Shown here in pieces: positions 6,097-9,563 of a stretch of 9,563 bases of DNA; position 1 is the first letter of the stretch; each line of letters opens with the position of its first letter. The DNA comes from Puniceicoccales bacterium (lineage in GTDB: Bacteria; Verrucomicrobiota; Verrucomicrobiia; Opitutales; UBA953). The notes under the pieces are model-generated. The model was given only the letters and a program-made list of their open reading frames with translations, was not told where the DNA came from and ran no database searches. Location: assembly GCA_031284845.1 (NCBI GenBank), contig JAITXH010000043.1, positions 1 through 9,563 on the forward strand. The letters run 5' to 3'. The position numbers and the translations under genes were made by a program.

Positions 6097-7965
6097 ATGA
6101 TGGAGGCAGCAAGTGGAATGCCTCCGAGGTTACATTTTCACAAAAATACAATACGGATGCGGCTCACACAATACACACTTGGCGCTTCGCGGCTGGCTTT
6201 CGGGATTTGCATAGTCCTGGTTTTTTTTGCGCTCGGATGGATAAGCGCGACGATGCTTAAATTGGAGTCGTCGGTGTATGCCGCCCGCCGCCAGTTCAAC
6301 CACGAGCACAACATCCGCCTCGTCCTCTGGCACATGGAGGCAGAGTTGATTCAGTGGTTAGCCGGGGAAAATAACCAGCCGCATTTCGCCTATACCTCCT
6401 TTCACACCGCGGCGCGTCCCCACAATTCGTTGTTGCGTGCGCCGCGTGAAGGCGAAGCGCTGGCGCGGTCTCCGTTTTTGCAGTCTTCTTCGAAATTGAT
6501 ATACCTGCACTTTTTCATCACGCCATCCGGCTATATCACTTCGCCAGAGGTGCCGCCGCCCGGATGGGGGGAAGCCGCTACGGGAATAGCCGGCCCGGCT
6601 GCGGCCCGATTTGCGACTTTGTGCAAAAACCACGACGGGACGAATTTCCAAGGTGCCATCCTCATTGGGCAAAATCAGGCCCGGCAAAAATACACCCAGC
6701 CCATCGCCCTCACCCTGCCCGCAGTGCAAGCACCCCAATCGCCTTTTGTCCTCCCGCCGCCTTCGGAAATATTCAAGCAAACAGGTTCTACCTTCAGACA
6801 AGTGGACAGGGCCAATGAACCTGTCAACCTGCCCATCGAGAACGACAGCGACTCCGGCATCTTGAGCTACACAGGGCGCATCTCGCCGTTTTATCCTGTC
6901 TGGCTGGATGGCGAACTTTACTTGTTGCGCAGTGTGGATACCGTGGGGCAAAGCGATTGCATTCAAGGCATTTGGCTGAACTGGCCCGTGCTTCGGGATG
7001 CGCTCCTAACACACGCGAGCGGACGCCTTCCGGGTGCCAGCCTGCGGCCTCCATCGGGGATAATGCTCGATACCGATTCGCCCGATACCCAAATCAAGCT
7101 GGCTACGCTGCCGTTGACACTGGTCGTGAAGCCACCCTTGCCCGGAGAGACCGTGCCATTGTTTTCCGATGCCCGCATCCCCCTCATCGCGTGCTGGCTT
7201 TTTGCTGCGTTGGCCATGGTAGGCATCGGGGCACTCTTTCTCGGCGCAGTCTCGCTCAGTGAGCGCCGTGCCTCCTTTGTTTCCGCTGTCACTCACGAGC
7301 TGCGCACCCCGCTCACAACTTTCCAGCTCTATACTGAGATGCTCGCCGGGGGCATGGTGAGCGAGGATTCGCGCAAGAGCTATGTGGAAACACTGCATAC
7401 GGAAGCACAACGCCTCAAGCATCTTGTCGAAAACGTGCTCGGATTCGCCCGTCTGGAGAAAGGGCGCGATTTGCGGCGCATGGACATGCTGACCGTCAGT
7501 GAAATTGTAGCGCGCATCGAACAACGCGTCCGGGACAGGCTGGAAAAAGACGGCATGGCGCTGGAGGTAGATGTCCCCGGAAAAACTGGCGAAATTTTAC
7601 TGCGGACCGACGGGACTGCTATCGAGCAAATCTTGTTTAATCTAGCCGACAACGCTGCAAAATACGCAGCCGGACCGGAGGGTAAGGCACGCTTGCATGT
7701 GTCTGCCGAAACGGACGACGAATACGCCAGATTTGAGTTTTCCGACAACGGCCCCGGCATCCCGGCATCCGCGTTGAAAAATTTATTTCAGGCATTCAGC
7801 CGCTCGGCGGAAGAAGCCGCAGGCAACAAACCCGGCGTAGGCCTGGGGCTGGCCTTTTCAAAGGAACTGGCGCGACGGCTCGGCGGAGATTTGGAGCTGC
7901 TGCGCACCGGGCCTAACGGCTGTGCCTTCGAGCTGAGGCTTCCCATAGCGGAAGAAGGAGAGTAA
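6097..7965 (+). CDS. Membrane sensor histidine kinase with a large extracytoplasmic domain
   Basis: A 622-residue HisKA-type kinase. One membrane segment lies at about 33-52 and another at about 361-386, enclosing roughly 305 residues of extracytoplasmic sequence that I do not recognise as a named sensor domain. The cytoplasmic part follows directly, without a clear HAMP: H-box FVSAVTHELRTPL with phospho-acceptor His400, N-box FNLADNAAKYA (514-524), G1 DNGPGIP (550-556) and G2 GVGLGLAF (580-587). It should autophosphorylate His400 in response to an outside signal and pass the phosphate to a response regulator. None is adjacent: hemC is divergent upstream and the ketopantoate reductase gene is convergent downstream, 19 bp away. 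The start is uncertain. Besides 6097, ATG 6118 has GGAGG 11 bases upstream (6102-6106), and ATG 6157 gives a compact N-terminus (MRLTQYTLG) just before the first membrane segment. The predicted promoter favours a later start. Confidence 0.93.
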   Translation: MMEAASGMPPRLHFHKNTIRMRLTQYTLGASRLAFGICIVLVFFALGWISATMLKLESSVYAARRQFNHEHNIRLVLWHMEAELIQWLAGENNQPHFAYTSFHTAARPHNSLLRAPREGEALARSPFLQSSSKLIYLHFFITPSGYITSPEVPPPGWGEAATGIAGPAAARFATLCKNHDGTNFQGAILIGQNQARQKYTQPIALTLPAVQAPQSPFVLPPPSEIFKQTGSTFRQVDRANEPVNLPIENDSDSGILSYTGRISPFYPVWLDGELYLLRSVDTVGQSDCIQGIWLNWPVLRDALLTHASGRLPGASLRPPSGIMLDTDSPDTQIKLATLPLTLVVKPPLPGETVPLFSDARIPLIACWLFAALAMVGIGALFLGAVSLSERRASFVSAVTHELRTPLTTFQLYTEMLAGGMVSEDSRKSYVETLHTEAQRLKHLVENVLGFARLEKGRDLRRMDMLTVSEIVARIEQRVRDRLEKDGMALEVDVPGKTGEILLRTDGTAIEQILFNLADNAAKYAAGPEGKARLHVSAETDDEYARFEFSDNGPGIPASALKNLFQAFSRSAEEAAGNKPGVGLGLAFSKELARRLGGDLELLRTGPNGCAFELRLPIAEEGE

Positions 7966-7984
7966 GGCAAACAGGTCTGTCGGG

Positions 7985-8914
7985 CTACCCGAACTGGTGC
8001 TTCATCAGGGCATAGACACAGGCCAAGCGGCCCATGGGGACATCCCGCGCCAACCCGCGCCGGAGCGGTTCGCCCCAGATGGCCTCCACTTCGACAGGGC
8101 GTTTTTCCAGATAATCAATCAAGCTGGACGGCTTGTAAGCTCCCAACGCGCTGATGGACCCGAGCTGCGTTTCAATATGCTTGTCCGGGATATCCACATC
8201 ATAAGCCGCAGCCGCAGCCTGCACTTCACGCATAAGCCCTTCCACAAGCCCGCTCAACGGGACACTTGCGCAAATCCGGTCGGTAGTGATCCCGCCGCCG
8301 AGAATGGTGAGCGCATTAAACGGGATGTTCCAGCAAAGCTTGAACCAAAGCGCACGCTCCAGCGAGTCCACGGCTTTGCAGACGAGGCCAGCTTCGGTAA
8401 ACAGGGCAGCGAGCGCATGTATGCGCGGACTGGCGGGGCCAACGGCGGCGGCAAGTTGGATCTGCCCGGGAATATAGCTTTGAATCACCCCGGAGGCCAT
8501 GCGGTTGATGCAGACAAAGCAAACGCCGGCGGCAACATTATCTGAAGCAAAAAGCCCTGCCAGCGTCTCCACATTGCCCATGCCGTTTTGCAAAGTGAGA
8601 AAGACCGTGCCGCGCACCGGATCGTTAAGCGGCGGCAACAATGCAGGTAACAACGCATTGGCCGTCGTCTTGAGGGCGATGATGACAAGGTCGCACGGGC
8701 CGATGTCATCCGTGCCGACATGCGCATTCACCGCCTCGAGATGGAATTGGACGCCGGGCGCACTGATTTGGTAACCATTCCTGCGCACGACCTCAAAGTC
8801 GCTTCGCAGAAGGAAATGCACCTCGTGACCGGCCCGGGCGAGCATGCAACCGTAAAACGCGCCGACAGCACCAGCGCCTACAATGGCTATTTTCAAACGG
8901 CGGGATGTTTCCAT
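7985..8914 (-). CDS. panE: 2-dehydropantoate 2-reductase (ketopantoate reductase family)
   Basis: A 309-residue protein, normal for the family, that reduces ketopantoate to pantoate with NADPH in pantothenate/CoA synthesis. The N-terminal Rossmann fold has VGAGAVGAFYG (12-22). Family residues visible are Lys82 in LKTTA, Asn110 in LQNGMGN, catalytic Lys192 in FKLCWN with Asn196 and Asn200, Ser263, and Glu275 in PVEVEAIWG, matching Lys72, Asn98, Lys176, Asn180, Asn184, Ser244 and Glu256 of E. coli PanE. The position of E. coli Asn241 appears to be Tyr260 here. The frame is open upstream to 9100, but the 62 extra residues are low-quality and cross the hpf divergent region, so the Met at 8912-8914 directly before the Rossmann strand (RRLKIAIVGAG) is chosen. 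Members of this family also act on other 2-keto acids, so the exact substrate is inferred. A TCGGG-CTA-CCCGA stem (7980-7992) covers the stop codon but has no T-run. Confidence 0.88.
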   Translation of the reverse strand: METSRRLKIAIVGAGAVGAFYGCMLARAGHEVHFLLRSDFEVVRRNGYQISAPGVQFHLEAVNAHVGTDDIGPCDLVIIALKTTANALLPALLPPLNDPVRGTVFLTLQNGMGNVETLAGLFASDNVAAGVCFVCINRMASGVIQSYIPGQIQLAAAVGPASPRIHALAALFTEAGLVCKAVDSLERALWFKLCWNIPFNALTILGGGITTDRICASVPLSGLVEGLMREVQAAAAAYDVDIPDKHIETQLGSISALGAYKPSSLIDYLEKRPVEVEAIWGEPLRRGLARDVPMGRLACVYALMKHQFG

Positions 8915-9121
8915 GGTAAAAAGGGTGCGGAATATCCCCCGCTTCCGTGAGAAGTAAACACGGAAAAACGGCACAAGCCCGCATTTTTTGGTTGCCCCGC
9001 GCCCTCCGCCTGCATACACCCTCCTCTCGCTTTGCAGGGGATTTGCTCCCCGCGTGCCGGGACAGTAACGGTGCACGGAAGCGGGTCTTCGGAAAGCCAA
9101 CCTAAACCAAACAATACTCCC
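8915..9121. promoter_or_regulatory. Divergent panE/hpf intergenic region with a shared 12-bp inverted element
   Basis: This 207-bp region must hold both promoters. The 12-mer CACGGAAGCGGG occurs on the plus strand at 9074-9085 (36 bp before the hpf ATG) and on the minus strand at 8938-8949 (23 bp before the panE ATG), so each gene carries the same element in its own orientation. A small hairpin, GGGGA-TTTGC-TCCCC, lies at 9037-9051. I find no sigma-70 promoter good enough to call on either strand. Confidence 0.45.
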
Positions 9122-9490
9122 ATGAACAACGATAACATTCTCATCTCCGGCCTTAACCTAGAGCTGACTGGCGCACTGAAAGACACTGTCCACGAAAAGA
9201 TGCTAAAACTGTTCAAGCACAACGACCGCATTATCCGCGTGACTGTTGAGCTTGAATACCAACCCTCTCACAAACACGAAGACGAATTTATCGCCAAGGC
9301 CCAAGTGGATGTGCGAGGCCCCGCGATCAACGTCAGTGTAAAATCGGACAACCTCTATAAGTCTATAGACACTCTCACCGAAAAGCTCATGCGGCAACTC
9401 CGCCGCCGCCACCGCCTGCTCAAAGAAAAGCGCAACCATCCGCACCTCGTGGACATCCCGGTGGAACTTCCCAAAGCCGTGCTGGCTTGA
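9122..9490 (+). CDS. hpf: Ribosome hibernation-promoting factor, short form
   Basis: A 122-residue HPF/RaiA (S30AE domain) protein. Such proteins bind the 30S decoding region in stationary phase or stress, block translation and promote inactive ribosome dimers or monomers. The single domain runs from ISGLNLELTGALKDTVHEK (about 8-26) through VTVELEYQP and the basic helix TLTEKLMRQLRRRHRLLKEK (about 85-104), which carries the expected positive charge for rRNA contact. A short tail follows (HPHLVDIPVELPKAVLA), with no C-terminal dimerisation domain as in long HPF. The frame is open from an upstream ATG at 9032, but the Met at 9122 starts the conserved domain. No Shine-Dalgarno is present (CCAAACAATACTCCC before the ATG). 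The gene ends 30 bp before a strong intrinsic terminator and is divergent from panE. Confidence 0.93.
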   Translation: MNNDNILISGLNLELTGALKDTVHEKMLKLFKHNDRIIRVTVELEYQPSHKHEDEFIAKAQVDVRGPAINVSVKSDNLYKSIDTLTEKLMRQLRRRHRLLKEKRNHPHLVDIPVELPKAVLA

Positions 9491-9520
9491 GCAATAGACG
9501 CAACGCAACCCGTTTCAAAT

Positions 9521-9560
9521 AAAACACCGGTGCCTCTTCGGAGCACCGGTGTTTTGTTTA
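9521..9560 (+). terminator. Intrinsic terminator after hpf
   Basis: A perfect 13-bp stem, AAAACACCGGTGC (9521-9533) with GCACCGGTGTTTT (9543-9555), followed by a T-rich end (GTTTTGTTTA). The loop can close further with two more pairs past one bulged C to present a UUCG tetraloop (9537-9540). The A-run on the left side means it could also stop transcription arriving from the right. Confidence 0.92.
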
Positions 9561-9563
9561 CGG

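Noticed and set aside
7980..7992. TCGGG-CTA-CCCGA stem between the kinase and panE as a bidirectional terminator
   Set aside because: The stem is only 5 bp, overlaps the panE stop codon, and no T-run follows on either strand.
8915..9100. 62-residue N-terminal extension of the ketopantoate reductase
   Set aside because: The extra sequence is basic and non-conserved, and runs through the region needed for the hpf leader. The Rossmann motif begins directly after Met at 8914.
9032..9121. 30-residue N-terminal extension of HPF
   Set aside because: It has no similarity to the S30AE domain, includes the 12-bp leader element and a hairpin, and the conserved domain begins at the 9122 ATG.

Overview
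The window looks like ordinary chromosome from a Gram-negative bacterium. The best guess is a Verrucomicrobiota member of the Opitutales type; this is inference from the gene set and protein style, not from a marker gene. Supporting points are a methylmalonyl-CoA carboxyltransferase gene with its epimerase (the succinate-propionate route of fermenters), an exported GH97 glycosidase, a short HPF, and start codons that almost all lack a Shine-Dalgarno sequence. I see no phage, transposase, CRISPR, tRNA or rRNA.

Layout. Positions 1-5974 read on the minus strand. In transcription order they hold hemC (porphobilinogen deaminase), a secreted TPR-like repeat protein, a GH97 glycoside hydrolase, methylmalonyl-CoA epimerase, and the start of an acyl-CoA/methylmalonyl-CoA carboxyltransferase that runs off the left edge. 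A sensor histidine kinase (plus strand, 6097-7965) diverges from hemC and converges on a ketopantoate reductase gene (minus strand, 7985-8914). That gene in turn diverges from hpf (plus strand, 9122-9490), which ends in a strong UUCG-capped intrinsic terminator at the right edge.

How the genes relate. The epimerase and the carboxyltransferase are consecutive steps of methylmalonyl-CoA/propionyl-CoA metabolism and probably form a unit. HemC (tetrapyrrole synthesis), ketopantoate reductase (pantothenate/CoA synthesis) and HPF (ribosome hibernation) are unlinked housekeeping functions. The kinase has no response regulator beside it. The TPR and GH97 genes are visibly more AT-rich than hemC and may have a different history.

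No convincing new multi-gene system is present. The points worth a second look are mostly non-coding: a triple ATAAGTTTT motif with a central palindrome upstream of the epimerase, overlapping a good -10 box; heptanucleotide GARCTAA repeats on both strands between epimerase and carboxyltransferase; a 12-bp inverted repeat in both leaders of the divergent panE/hpf pair; and nine indel-free 38-residue repeats in the TPR-like protein.
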